A DNA stretch of 64,000 nt, from NCBI RefSeq assembly GCF_002929495.1, contig NZ_PJJJ01000034.1, forward strand, positions 62,001-126,000, given 5' to 3'. The notes under the pieces are model-generated. The model was not told where the DNA came from. It was given only the letters and a program-made list of their open reading frames with translations, and ran no database searches. Origin of the DNA: Cryobacterium sp. Y82. GTDB lineage: Bacteria > Actinomycetota > Actinomycetes > Actinomycetales > Microbacteriaceae. Positions 55,801 to 63,467 of the stretch are shown in pieces (positions within the stretch are counted from its first letter, which is position 1; each line of letters starts with the position of its first letter). The position numbers and the translations under genes were made by a program.

Positions 55801-56041
55801 AGGCCGACTGCTCGGTAAACGCAAGGGGACCGATCACCACGTTCAGCTGATGGCTTCGGCCGTCAGAGCCCATCACGCCCGCAATGAGACGATCAATCTC
55901 CCCGAGAGCGATCAGGGTAGCCAACGCCACCATCGCCCATTTTAAGAAGACCACCCCACGTCGAATCCGGCCCCTCACGGGAGTCGCCATTGGGGCCATG
56001 ACTTGCGGCCCATAAACTCGTGGCCCGTTGACTTGCGACAC
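52838..56041 (-). CDS. Polytopic membrane protein with C-terminal patatin-like lipase domain
   Basis: A 1067-residue protein. Residues 30-580 contain about 12-14 membrane helices with no recognised transporter motif. Residues 620 on form a patatin-like acyl hydrolase: oxyanion loop EGGGIRAAF (near 632), nucleophile serine in SSGVSGGSVG (near 667, GxSxG) and catalytic aspartate in LIDGGYAEGSG (near 872, DGG). Six or more cysteines lie in the C-terminal part. Patatins hydrolyse phospholipid or other acyl esters. The lipase domain follows an even or odd number of helices, so its side of the membrane is uncertain. The GTG/ATG start at 56041 follows no neighbour operon; base use is like the rest. 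Confidence 0.75.
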   Translation of the reverse strand: MSQVNGPRVYGPQVMAPMATPVRGRIRRGVVFLKWAMVALATLIALGEIDRLIAGVMGSDGRSHQLNVVIGPLAFTEQSAWAGWASSELPAGTGSWIIASLVIDAVFVLSYVQLLKRLLHRAVGDGVRISGLLLGWLVVAELVELILVLCGALILIYFPALSFTVIPFTVALVATIKWALAILLAVAILRNSGTRSTLSRIGSRVLQAIWVHRLTAVVVVVLIGLSCVPSDGVLDQLPDLQRQWLDDWRTGLVHLIVAAAALMLASLVSFVLGRQRTRASIDTRVRMILDSNKAPGRQWLWWLIPVGAWAVAAMITGTVAFVEGLAWSAGLAQFNPHMTITFLSIPLVLVVVLLMKRFPNSRGKANAVSDPERAIYTWLVGDVLAVVVLSVGGLGLVRSFTGPVFLGLEPDKWPFSVLLFVVGILVAVYSPRLLNSLNPEYFTARQALWVRSNLNPRQWLQSLAAHNNPVPVRSQQHLQTARWWLFGILCVGALIILAVTVLPLDIPRILGGVGVTVLLLSAWVAILGAFTVVLQDYQLHPLFKLLRLRAAPVLTLAITIPLALSALYTTGGADPTVHAVRTMAESPPAAGAAAAVATATNEPSPLLKRLIKTKCLATTPDGRVVKPVVVVAAEGGGIRAAFWTTEVLAQLDAHGGCLSEAVLVSSGVSGGSVGLALTHVVRDSKEWDTKLQKLGGPATVATAVSGLLSSDLIASTLGIHIPSAGGIGSGMWRDRASLIEANWIGSVPELGDRFDRDPRDGTGFIILNSTDARSKCRVLVSQLTAPDESAATGTPKAGDSTGLEVDPPLDCSSSASQPAASGSLDLMHGDQCSLSLDWAAAAMLSGRFPIITPAGRLPSGTAECTAGTDSQLIDGGYAEGSGLGTISDIAPDIANAIRGYNATVDPEVGAYAMPILLFLRNGAGFDLADKVSEITAEPLVPIVGFSAKGKQSDQNAWVQRITASLAASCPTPGGSHAGTPAEQQTAVDGETKCAETQKDLHDVIPDGVVVVAPSTRPTIVPPLGWALSSFSRSSLSEALSHEMVDSPCDLTNQGYARFCGLLKLSSK

Positions 56042-56366
56042 CTGCGGCTCCTTTGCTCACGCGCCGATGTCGGGCACCAACCGGGTGCGACAGACCCGCG
56101 TATTATCGTGTCTGGTTGAGTCAGAGTCCAGCTGGTAAAGCAGCTCATTGGACATCCGCTTGATTTTTCGTGACCACGCCCTGCATAGCTACAGCCGGGC
56201 CTATTCCCCGCATGCCGGGGCGTACGAACGAGATCCCAAGAACTCCGCCCAGTCCTGCTGGGTGAGTACTCGTCCGGCGATCTGACACGTACGTTCCTCC
56301 CGCACCGCCGGTTCGGCGACGACCTTCTGCCAACGCCCGTCGGACTGTTCGAGGGCTACGGTGCGC
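56042..56366. other. Region with an unrecognised minus-strand ORF tail
   Basis: About 325 bases. On the minus strand a frame from about 56370 to the stop at 56201 encodes a plausible protein end (TVALEQSDGRWQKVVAEP, later LTQQDWAEFLGSRSY) that lies one frame away from the YdeI-like gene. It does not resemble the missing YdeI C-terminus. It may be the tail of another broken gene. No start codon with a ribosome binding site was found. Confidence 0.35.
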
Positions 56367-56756
56367 TCATTGCACACCCGTTCTGTCTTCACGCCGGCGC
56401 GCGAACGCGGCGATGCCGGCCTCGCGCATCCGCCCCTCTGCGGTGAGCTTCTCGACCAACGCAATGTTGACGCTCGACCAGGTGCTCGCGGACTTACGCG
56501 GAGTCCAGCGCTGGCGCCGCGCATCTTCGTCGATGTGCTGGGCTACGGAATCGATCCAGCCGAAGCACGACGCTTCGAGAACGGCCTGCTCCCAGGTGAG
56601 CCCGCCGTCGGGCACGTGCTTCTTGTGAAGGCCCCTCCAGAGTTTCGCCGCGGTGGCATGGTTCGCCTCAAGCCAGTTGCGAAACTCCTCGGGCGTGGCG
56701 AAGAAGATCGCCGGCCGCTCTGGCGTGCCGCCCGGGGTGGCGATCGTCGTGGTCAT
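56367..56756 (-). CDS. YdeI/OmpD-associated family protein, C-terminally truncated
   Basis: A 129-residue product with the family start AIFFATPEEFRNWLEANH, the WRGLHKKH segment, EASCFGWIDSVAQHIDEDARRQRWTPRKS and RMREAGIAAFARRREDRTG. Family members are about 190-200 residues and continue with a C-terminal helical domain; here the frame meets TGA right after RTGVQ. Without that domain it is probably non-functional, so pseudogene status is likely. ATG 56756 starts it. Family function is poorly known (bacteriocin protection has been proposed). Confidence 0.7.
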   Translation of the reverse strand: MTTTIATPGGTPERPAIFFATPEEFRNWLEANHATAAKLWRGLHKKHVPDGGLTWEQAVLEASCFGWIDSVAQHIDEDARRQRWTPRKSASTWSSVNIALVEKLTAEGRMREAGIAAFARRREDRTGVQ

Positions 56757-56863
56757 GGCCTGAGTCTGCCAGAACGCACCAGATTGTGGCTCACACCATT
56801 GTCCAGCGATGAAGTGAAAATGGGCACTGGTGCGATCGCGCCGACCGAGACTAACGTGAGGGC

Positions 56864-58243
56864 GTGCCCGCTGCTGTGGTTGACGCCAAGAGCGCTCACG
56901 CCGCCGGCGTGCAGCGCCTTCTGCAAAGCTATCGCGCCGTTCCCGCGACGGCACCGATTCGACTGGCCAAGTCCACCTCCAATCTGTTCCGCACACGCAC
57001 TAAGAACAGCGCGCGGGGCCTCGACACGTCTGGTTTGACCGGCGTCATCGCCGTTGATGTGGCGGCGCGAACGGCGGATGTGGCCGGCATGTGCACCTAT
57101 GATGACCTCGTGGCTGCGACGCTGCGCCACGGGTTGGCGCCTCTGGTCGTGCCGCAGCTGAAGACCATCACCCTCGGCGGCGCGGTGACCGGTCTCGGCA
57201 TCGAGTCGACGTCGTTTCGCAACGGTCTGCCGCACGAGTCGGTGCTGGAGATGGATATTCTCACCGGCGCCGGGGAGATGATCACCGCGTCGCCCGGCCA
57301 GAACGCCGACCTGTTCCGCGCCTTCCCCAACTCCTACGGGACGCTGGGTTATGCGGTGCGCCTGCGCATCGAACTCGAGCCCGTCAAGCCGTTCGTCGCG
57401 CTCACGCAGGTGCGGTTCCACTCGCTCATAGACCTGGTCGCGGCGATGGACGGCATCATGGCGACCGGCCGCCTCGACGGCGCTGCCGTCGACTACCTCG
57501 ACGGCGTGGTGTTCAGTGCCGATGAAAGCTACCTCTGCGTGGGTCGTCAGACCAGCGCGGCCGGCCCAGTCAGCGACTACACCGACCAACAGATCTACTA
57601 TCGCTCCATTCAGCATGAGCGCGGGGCGACGGATGACCGCCTCACCATCCACGACTACCTGTGGCGCTGGGACACAGACTGGTTCTGGTGCTCCGAGGCG
57701 TTCGGCGCACAGCATCCGCTGATTCGCAGGATCTGGCCCGGGCGCTACCGGCGCAGCAGCACCTATGCAAAGCTGATGAAGCTCGAACAACGGTTCCACA
57801 TCGGCGAGCGCATCGAGAAACTGAGCGGCAGGCCGCCCCGCGAGCGAGTCGTACAAGACGTGGAGATCCCGATCAACCGGTGCGCGGAGTTTTTGGACTG
57901 GTTTCTGAACACCGTACCGATCGCGCCGGTCTGGCTGTGCCCGCTGCGCTTGAAAGACGATGACCGTTGGCCGCTCTACCCGATCCGGCCCCAGCAGAGC
58001 TACGTCAACGTCGGCTTCTGGTCGACGGTACCGGTTGGATCCAGCGACGGGGCGACGAACCGGCTGATTGAACGCAAAGTCGGCGAACTTGACGGGCACA
58101 AGTCGCTGTACTCCGACTCCTACTATTCCCGGCCGGAGTTCGACGAACTCTACGGCGGGGACAGCTACCGAGCCCTAAAAAATCGATACGACCCCGAATC
58201 ACGTCTCCTCGACCTCTACGCGAAGGCGGTGCAACGACGATGA
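56864..58243 (+). CDS. FAD-binding oxidoreductase, BfaA/TmsA-like (10-methyl fatty acid synthesis)
   Basis: A 459-residue FAD-linked oxidase. The FAD-binding half has GVIAVDVAARTADVAGMCTYDDLVA and LKTITLGGAVTGLGIESTSFRNG, followed by a GTLGYAVRLRIEL block; the C-terminal half is of the DHCR24-like type. Its position, overlapping a cyclopropane-fatty-acid-synthase-like methyltransferase, matches the gene pair that makes tuberculostearic-type 10-methyl acids: the methyltransferase adds a methylene to an oleoyl chain and this enzyme reduces it. GTG 56864, after GTGAGGG, is the likely start. Confidence 0.82.
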   Translation: MPAAVVDAKSAHAAGVQRLLQSYRAVPATAPIRLAKSTSNLFRTRTKNSARGLDTSGLTGVIAVDVAARTADVAGMCTYDDLVAATLRHGLAPLVVPQLKTITLGGAVTGLGIESTSFRNGLPHESVLEMDILTGAGEMITASPGQNADLFRAFPNSYGTLGYAVRLRIELEPVKPFVALTQVRFHSLIDLVAAMDGIMATGRLDGAAVDYLDGVVFSADESYLCVGRQTSAAGPVSDYTDQQIYYRSIQHERGATDDRLTIHDYLWRWDTDWFWCSEAFGAQHPLIRRIWPGRYRRSSTYAKLMKLEQRFHIGERIEKLSGRPPRERVVQDVEIPINRCAEFLDWFLNTVPIAPVWLCPLRLKDDDRWPLYPIRPQQSYVNVGFWSTVPVGSSDGATNRLIERKVGELDGHKSLYSDSYYSRPEFDELYGGDSYRALKNRYDPESRLLDLYAKAVQRR

Positions 58244-59571
58244 CCACGTTTAAGGATCGGGCAACGGATGCAGCGGATGCAACGGATGCGGCGGCGGGAA
58301 GGCTCAGTCTCGCCCAGGTGCTGGAGATTTTGGCCGGGGGCCGCCTGCCGGTGCGATTCACCGCCTACGACGGGAGCGCAGCCGGACCGCAAGGCGCGCC
58401 GTTCGGGCTGGATCTGCTGACGCCGCGCGGCACGACCTACCTCGCCACGGGTCGCGGCGACCTCGGACTGGCCCGCGCCTATATCGCCGGCGACCTCGAG
58501 ATGCACGGGGTACACCCCGGTGATCCCTATGAACTGCTCAAGGCGCTTGCCGACAGCCTGGTCTTCACTCGGCCACCGGCGCGGCTGATGGTGGACATCA
58601 TCCGTTCTATCGGTGTGGGGCAGCTGCGCCCGATCGCGCCGCCGTCGGAAGAAGCACTACCGCGCTGGCGTCGCGCCATCGGGGGGATCCGGCACAGCAA
58701 GGGCCGCGATGCCGAGGCGATCCACCACCACTACGACGTCTCGAACCGGTTCTACGAGTGGGTGCTCGGGCCATCGATGACGTACACCTGCGCCTGCTAC
58801 CCAGGCGACGAGGCCTCCCTCGATGAGGCACAGGAGAACAAGTATCGGCTCGTGTTTGAGAAGCTTCGGTTAAAGCCGGGCGACCGGTTGCTCGACGTTG
58901 GGTGCGGCTGGGGCGGCATGGTGCGTTACGCCGCACGCCGCGGTGTGCGGGCCGCCGGAGTGACGCTGTCGAGCGAGCAAACCGTGTGGGCGCAGCGCGC
59001 CATCGCCGAGGAGGGCCTGAGCGATGTCGCGGAGGTTCGCCACGGCGACTACCGCGACATCGCAGAAACCGGCTTTGACGCGGTGTCGTCCATTGGGCTG
59101 CTCGAGCACATCGGAGTGCGCAACTATTCGTCGTACTTCGGTTTTCTGCGTTCCAGGCTCCGCCCCGGCGGTCTGCTGCTCAACCACTGCATCACGCGGC
59201 CAGAGAATCGAAGCGAAGCGGCGACCCGCGGGTTCATCGATCGCTACGTCTTCCCCGACGGGGAGCTCACCGGCTCGGGCCGGATCATCAGTGAAGCGCA
59301 GGATGCGGGGCTCGAGGTGCTGCACGAGGAGAACCTGCGTCAGCACTATGCGCTGACGCTGCGCGACTGGTGCACCAACCTCGTCGCGCATTGGGACGAG
59401 GCGGTCGCCGAGGTCGGCCTCCCCACCGCGAAGGTGTGGGGGCTGTACATGGCGGGCTCACGGCTCGCGTTCGAGAGCAATGGGATCCAGCTGCATCAGG
59501 TGCTGATGGCCAAGCCCGACGGGGGTGCCGGTCTCGGCGAGCTGCCGTTGCGGCCGTGGTGGACGCCGTAG
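58240..59571 (+). CDS. SAM-dependent fatty acyl methyltransferase, BfaB/TmsB-like
   Basis: A 443-residue enzyme of the cyclopropane fatty acid synthase family. The SAM motif is LLDVGCGWGGMVRYAARRGV, preceded by AIHHHYDVSNRFYEWVLGPSMTYTCAC and followed by SIGLLEHIGVRNYSSYF. The N-terminal 140 residues form the lipid-binding part. ATG 58240 overlaps the oxidoreductase stop (ATGA). Together they probably convert oleoyl phospholipid into 10-methylstearoyl lipid. A 9-bp tandem repeat (CGGATGC every 9 bp) lies in codons 8-17. The third gene of the known cluster, tmsC, was not recognised. Confidence 0.83.
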   Translation: MTTFKDRATDAADATDAAAGRLSLAQVLEILAGGRLPVRFTAYDGSAAGPQGAPFGLDLLTPRGTTYLATGRGDLGLARAYIAGDLEMHGVHPGDPYELLKALADSLVFTRPPARLMVDIIRSIGVGQLRPIAPPSEEALPRWRRAIGGIRHSKGRDAEAIHHHYDVSNRFYEWVLGPSMTYTCACYPGDEASLDEAQENKYRLVFEKLRLKPGDRLLDVGCGWGGMVRYAARRGVRAAGVTLSSEQTVWAQRAIAEEGLSDVAEVRHGDYRDIAETGFDAVSSIGLLEHIGVRNYSSYFGFLRSRLRPGGLLLNHCITRPENRSEAATRGFIDRYVFPDGELTGSGRIISEAQDAGLEVLHEENLRQHYALTLRDWCTNLVAHWDEAVAEVGLPTAKVWGLYMAGSRLAFESNGIQLHQVLMAKPDGGAGLGELPLRPWWTP

Positions 59572-59707
59572 CCCCCGATCCGTGAAGCAGTGGGGATGCG
59601 CCGGCCGCGGCCTGATCGTTTCACCGATCCGACCGTCGTGATGACCGTTTGGCGCAGCACGAAGACGCTCGTCGACCAGTCCGTGAACCCGCAGGATACT
59701 TGGTCAG

Positions 59708-59993
59708 ATGATGTTTTACGAAATGGGTACTCAATATCAAAACGGGACCCAAGAGCGAAATGTCGCCGGTCTGCTCATCGAGCGGGACCAGCCGCGTGTC
59801 GTCCAGGCCTGGTTTCAGGGGATGAACCCTCAGCTTGAAGACACGACGCCGGCGCGGCGCGATGGGCGTCCCGCTCGATCAGTATTGGGCCATGGTGGTC
59901 GCCGACTGGGATCAGACCGGAACCATGCGCGCCAGATGGCTATCGAAAACGTGGCGCGATGACCGCGTTCTTTATCGCCCGAGCCGGCACTGA
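59708..59993 (+). pseudogene. Small unrecognised gene with a one-base frameshift
   Basis: ATG 59708 (or 59711) opens MMFYEMGTQYQNGTQERNVAGLL and continues sensibly to LEDTTPAR. Near 59850-59862 the sense moves to the +1 frame, where MGVPLDQYWAMVVADWDQTG and TMRARWLSKTWRDDRVLYRP follow to TGA 59991-59993. Joined, the two give about 95 residues. I do not recognise the family. The rest of the 59572-60010 gap shows no gene. Confidence 0.45.
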
Positions 59994-60010
59994 GTGGCAA
60001 GTCTCTACTG

Positions 60011-61006
60011 TCAGAAAACGCGGATCGCGATCTCGGCCGGTGCTGCGAGCAGCGATTCGATTTCCTCGTCGAGCTTGACGAGGGTGATCGACGCGCCTGC
60101 CATGTCAAGCGACGTGCAGTACTCGCCAACGTAATTACGCCCGATGGTGATGCCCGCGCTGACTAGTTTCTCGTGTGCCAGGCCGTACAGCAGGTAGAGC
60201 TCACTGATCGGCGTGCCGCCCAGGCCGTTGACCATGACTGCAACACGATCGCCGGACGTGAACGGCAAATCCGTGATGACGGCTCCGAGAATGTCATCCA
60301 CGATTTCGTCTGCCGAGACGAGATTGCCGCGCCTGCGCCCGGGCTCACCGTGAATGCCGACGCCGATCTCGATCTCGTCCGGGCCGAGATCGAAAAGGGG
60401 TGACCCTTTCGAGGGCGGTGTACAGGCCGTCAGCGCGACGCCCATCGTACGCGTAACCGAGTTGACCTTCTCGCCTATCCGGATAATTTCATCAAGGTCG
60501 GCACCGGCTTCCGCGGCCGCGCCGACTGCCTTCATCACGAAAAAGTTGCCGGCAACACCGCGACGACCGATCGTGTAGAGCGAGTCCTTGACCGCGACGT
60601 CGTCGTCAATGAAGAGCGTCTCGACCCTGATGCCGTCGGCGCGTGCCATTTCCTGCGCCATCTCAAACGCCATTCGGTCTCCGGTGTAATTGTTGACAAG
60701 CAGCAGCACTCCCTTCGGTGAGGCGAGCAGTTTCGTCGTCTCGTACACGTAGTCGACGGGAGGCGCAGCGAAGACATCTCCGGGGCAGGCAGCGTCGAGC
60801 ATTCCTCTGCCAACAGTCATGACGTGGGCGGGTTCGTGGCCTGACCCGGAACCCTGGATGATGGTCACCTTATCTGCGTTGGGTGCATCGGCACGGTGGA
60901 TGAGGTTGTACTCCGGGACGTACCTCAACGTGTCAGGATTTGCGAGTGCAAGGCCCTTGAGCATGTCCGGGACGAAATTCTTCGGATCGTTGATGAACTT
61001 CTTCAT
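60011..61006 (-). CDS. dhaK: Dihydroxyacetone kinase substrate-binding subunit DhaK (or related ketose kinase)
   Basis: A 331-residue DhaK-like protein. Opening MKKFINDPKNFVPDMLKGLALAN, the GSGSGHEPAH loop, LLVNNYTGDRMAFEMAQE and GVGIHGEPG, whose histidine forms the covalent bond with dihydroxyacetone. Length is normal. With DhaL it phosphorylates dihydroxyacetone or a related ketose such as erythrulose. GGAG precedes ATG 61006, 66 bases after dhaL. The PTS donor subunit DhaM is not present. Last gene of the operon aldolase, HAD, dhaL, dhaK. Confidence 0.9.
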   Translation of the reverse strand: MKKFINDPKNFVPDMLKGLALANPDTLRYVPEYNLIHRADAPNADKVTIIQGSGSGHEPAHVMTVGRGMLDAACPGDVFAAPPVDYVYETTKLLASPKGVLLLVNNYTGDRMAFEMAQEMARADGIRVETLFIDDDVAVKDSLYTIGRRGVAGNFFVMKAVGAAAEAGADLDEIIRIGEKVNSVTRTMGVALTACTPPSKGSPLFDLGPDEIEIGVGIHGEPGRRRGNLVSADEIVDDILGAVITDLPFTSGDRVAVMVNGLGGTPISELYLLYGLAHEKLVSAGITIGRNYVGEYCTSLDMAGASITLVKLDEEIESLLAAPAEIAIRVF

Positions 61007-61072
61007 GGTTTCTCCACGTCTTTGTGATGTTGGATGGGGTTTGGGTTCTAGTGGGGCAGAAAAGCCTATGGG

Positions 61073-61711
61073 TTAGCGGGCTCGCGGTAGTGTGGAGAGC
61101 CGCTCGAGGATGACGGCCACGGCGATCGCACCGGCATCGGGCGAGCCGATACTGCGCTCACCGGTGTAACTGGCGCGTCCACGTCTTGCCTGTAAAGAAC
61201 TGGTCGCCTCTGCTGCTTCGCGTGCGGCTTTCGCGGCTTCCTCGACTGTCTTTTCGAAAGACGAGCCCTTTGCGACGGCTGCCTCGACAGCGTCAGTCGC
61301 CGGGACGAGCGCGTCGAGCAGCGTCTTGTCGCCGACATCAGACTTGCCGCGTTCCTTGATGCCCTCGATCGCCGCTCGCAGCATTGCGACGACATCGGCT
61401 CCGCCGACCGTATCGAGACCGCGCACTGCGCTGGAGGCGCGAAGGAAGGCGGTACCCCAGAGGGGGCCGGAGGTCCCACCAAGACGGCTCGTGATTGTGC
61501 GCGCGATTTTCTGGAGAAAGACGCTCGAGTCGGTGCGGTCGTAGACGTCCCATTCTTCGAGTACTTTCTCGAAACCGCGCGCAAGCGAATATCCGAAATC
61601 GCCGTCTCCCACGACGGAGTCGAGTTCGCAGAACGCGGCTTCGTTTTCGATCGCGGTTTCGGCGATTGATCGGACAACGAATTCGGTGTCGATGATGCTG
61701 CGCGTCTTCAT
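61073..61711 (-). CDS. dhaL: Dihydroxyacetone kinase nucleotide-binding subunit DhaL
   Basis: A 212-residue DhaL. The magnesium-binding aspartates are in SVVGDGDFGYSLARG; nucleotide contacts are in RLGGTSGPLWGTAFLRA, SDVGDKTLLDALVPA and the C-terminal RGRASYTGERSIGSPDAGA. It carries ADP/ATP for DhaK. ATG 61711 overlaps the HAD stop (ATGA). Without DhaM nearby, phosphate could come from ATP directly or from a distant PTS component. Confidence 0.92.
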   Translation of the reverse strand: MKTRSIIDTEFVVRSIAETAIENEAAFCELDSVVGDGDFGYSLARGFEKVLEEWDVYDRTDSSVFLQKIARTITSRLGGTSGPLWGTAFLRASSAVRGLDTVGGADVVAMLRAAIEGIKERGKSDVGDKTLLDALVPATDAVEAAVAKGSSFEKTVEEAAKAAREAAEATSSLQARRGRASYTGERSIGSPDAGAIAVAVILERLSTLPRAR

Positions 61712-62508
61712 TGGGTCTCCTGAGGTTTGGGGCGAGAGAGCGCCGCCACATGGGCGAGATCGCGCAGCGTAATGAACGGCCCTGGATCGATGTTGTACGG
61801 GTCCGCGATCACCCGGGTCATCTCGCCGGGATTCGGGTCGCCCAGTGAAGAGACCACGAGGGAAGCGGCGGAGAAGTCCTCGCGAAAGGTGTAGCTGCTT
61901 ACCGTCACGACGGTTCGCAGACCGGCCGTCGTCGCGGAGCGCAAGCCGTTTTCGCTGTCCTCTATAACGATTGCTTCTTCTGGCGAGATTCCAAGCTCAG
62001 CGAGAGCGTGCAGATAGATGTCGGGCTCCGGCTTCTTCTTCGCCACGATGTCGCCCGCAAAAACCGCGAACTGTGACGCGTGCTCGGGACCGACGGCGTG
62101 TGTGAGGACTGCGCGAACGGATGGCTCCGCCGATGTGGACGCGACCGCGAGGGTCCATCCTGCCGCACTCGCCTCCCGCACGATTCGATCGATACCGGGT
62201 CGTGCCGGAACGACACCGCCCTCAATGAGATCCGTGTAGATCTCGGTCTTCCGGCGATGCCATGCCGCTACGAGAGCGGTGCGTGCCGTCGGGTCGTCGG
62301 GGATTTCTATCAGTTCAGCAAACTCGGGCGTGACCAAGCTCATCAACCGTTCCTTGCCTCCACTAATTTTTACCTTGTCGGCGTAGTCCTGGACACTCCA
62401 CTGCACGGGCAGCCCGAATTCGCGAAAAGTTTGGTTGAACGCGGGTAGGTGACCGTACTGCTCCGTGTCGGCGAGTACGCCATCGCAGTCGAAAATCAGA
62501 GCCGGCAT
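61708..62508 (-). CDS. HAD-family sugar-phosphate phosphatase, CbbY-like
   Basis: A 266-residue HAD hydrolase. Motif I DCDGVLADTE, motif II ASTSAEPS, motif III KKKPEPDIY and motif IV IEDSENGL are all present. The cap domain is of the beta-phosphoglucomutase/CbbY kind (VKISGGKERLMSLV). It would dephosphorylate or isomerise a sugar phosphate within the operon. ATG 62508 is chosen because motif I follows at once; an open frame upstream lies inside the aldolase gene. It starts 4 bases after the aldolase stop. Confidence 0.87.
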   Translation of the reverse strand: MPALIFDCDGVLADTEQYGHLPAFNQTFREFGLPVQWSVQDYADKVKISGGKERLMSLVTPEFAELIEIPDDPTARTALVAAWHRRKTEIYTDLIEGGVVPARPGIDRIVREASAAGWTLAVASTSAEPSVRAVLTHAVGPEHASQFAVFAGDIVAKKKPEPDIYLHALAELGISPEEAIVIEDSENGLRSATTAGLRTVVTVSSYTFREDFSAASLVVSSLGDPNPGEMTRVIADPYNIDPGPFITLRDLAHVAALSRPKPQETQ

Positions 62509-62512
62509 CGCT

Positions 62513-63373
62513 TCACCACGCCTTATTAGCGCTGCCGAATTGACCTGCCAGATCGACGACGAGGTGCATGATGTCGGCCCGAGTGCTTGCAAAGAGCGAC
62601 GGCGGATCCCATTTGTCGCGCTTCTGCGCCTCAGTGAGGAAGGCGAAGCTTGACTTCATGAAAGTTTCCTTGAGGGAGGTCGATATGTTGACCTTCGCGC
62701 AACCTCGCGCGATCAGATCACTGAACTGTGCTGAGGTGAGACCGCTTCCGCCATGTAAGGCGATTGGGATTGGATGGCTCCTCACAATGTCACTTACCCG
62801 ACCGAAATCGAGGACGGGTGTGGCCTTGTACGTGCCGTGCGCATTACCAATCGACGGGGCAAAGACGTCAACACCAGTCGCCTCGATAAAACGCAGCGAG
62901 ACTTCGAGCGACTGTCGCGCCGTTTCCTGGTCGGATCCGTGGTCGTCTTCGACACCCGTGATGGCCTCGATCTCGCCCTCGACGTGAGCGCCGTAGAGCC
63001 GGGCCTCTTTCACGACTTCGATCGTCTGCCGCTGATTCTCTTCGACGGGTAGTGCAGAGGCATCAAAGAGCACTGAGTTCCAGCCCTGCTTGAGGCACTC
63101 TGTCACCACTGCGCGATCCGGGCAGTGGTCTAAGTGTAATGAGACCGGAACCTCTATTCCCTCGGTCAGCGACCGCCAGAGACTGGCGAACACGCCAGAC
63201 CCGATACTCCGAACGGTCTTCACTGAGGTCTGAACAATCACTGGCGACCTGGCCTCCACGGCCCCAGCGAGCACTGCTTCCAACGTTAAATCGTTGAAGA
63301 CATTTATGGCAGGGACACCGTAGCGCGCACTGAATGCGCGATCGACGATGTCTTTCATTGGCACGACACTCAC
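62513..63373 (-). CDS. Class II (zinc) ketose-bisphosphate aldolase, GatY/Fba family
   Basis: A 286-residue aldolase. The catalytic aspartate and first zinc histidine are in VSLHLDHCPD, further zinc ligands in GNAHGTYK and ALHGGSGLT, and phosphate binding in VNISTSLK. It resembles tagatose- or fructose-bisphosphate aldolases but is diverged. It would split a ketose phosphate to a C3 ketone and an aldehyde. GGAGG at 63379-63383 supports GTG 63373. First gene of the DhaKL operon, so the C3 product may be linked to the kinase. Confidence 0.87.
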   Translation of the reverse strand: MSVVPMKDIVDRAFSARYGVPAINVFNDLTLEAVLAGAVEARSPVIVQTSVKTVRSIGSGVFASLWRSLTEGIEVPVSLHLDHCPDRAVVTECLKQGWNSVLFDASALPVEENQRQTIEVVKEARLYGAHVEGEIEAITGVEDDHGSDQETARQSLEVSLRFIEATGVDVFAPSIGNAHGTYKATPVLDFGRVSDIVRSHPIPIALHGGSGLTSAQFSDLIARGCAKVNISTSLKETFMKSSFAFLTEAQKRDKWDPPSLFASTRADIMHLVVDLAGQFGSANKAW

Positions 63374-63434
63374 AGCAACCTCCGTGTTTTGGGTATCTTT
63401 ACGATAGGGCAGGTCGGACGTGATAAGCCATACA

Positions 63435-63466
63435 GGATTCCCCCTCCTTTTCGAGGTGGGGAATCC
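63435..63466 (-). terminator. Terminator between LuxR-type regulator and aldolase operon
   Basis: GGATTCCCC (63435-63443) pairs with GGGGAATCC (63458-63466), with further pairing CTC/GAG inside. It lies just after the regulator stop on the minus strand. Confidence 0.7.
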
Positions 63467-63467
63467 T

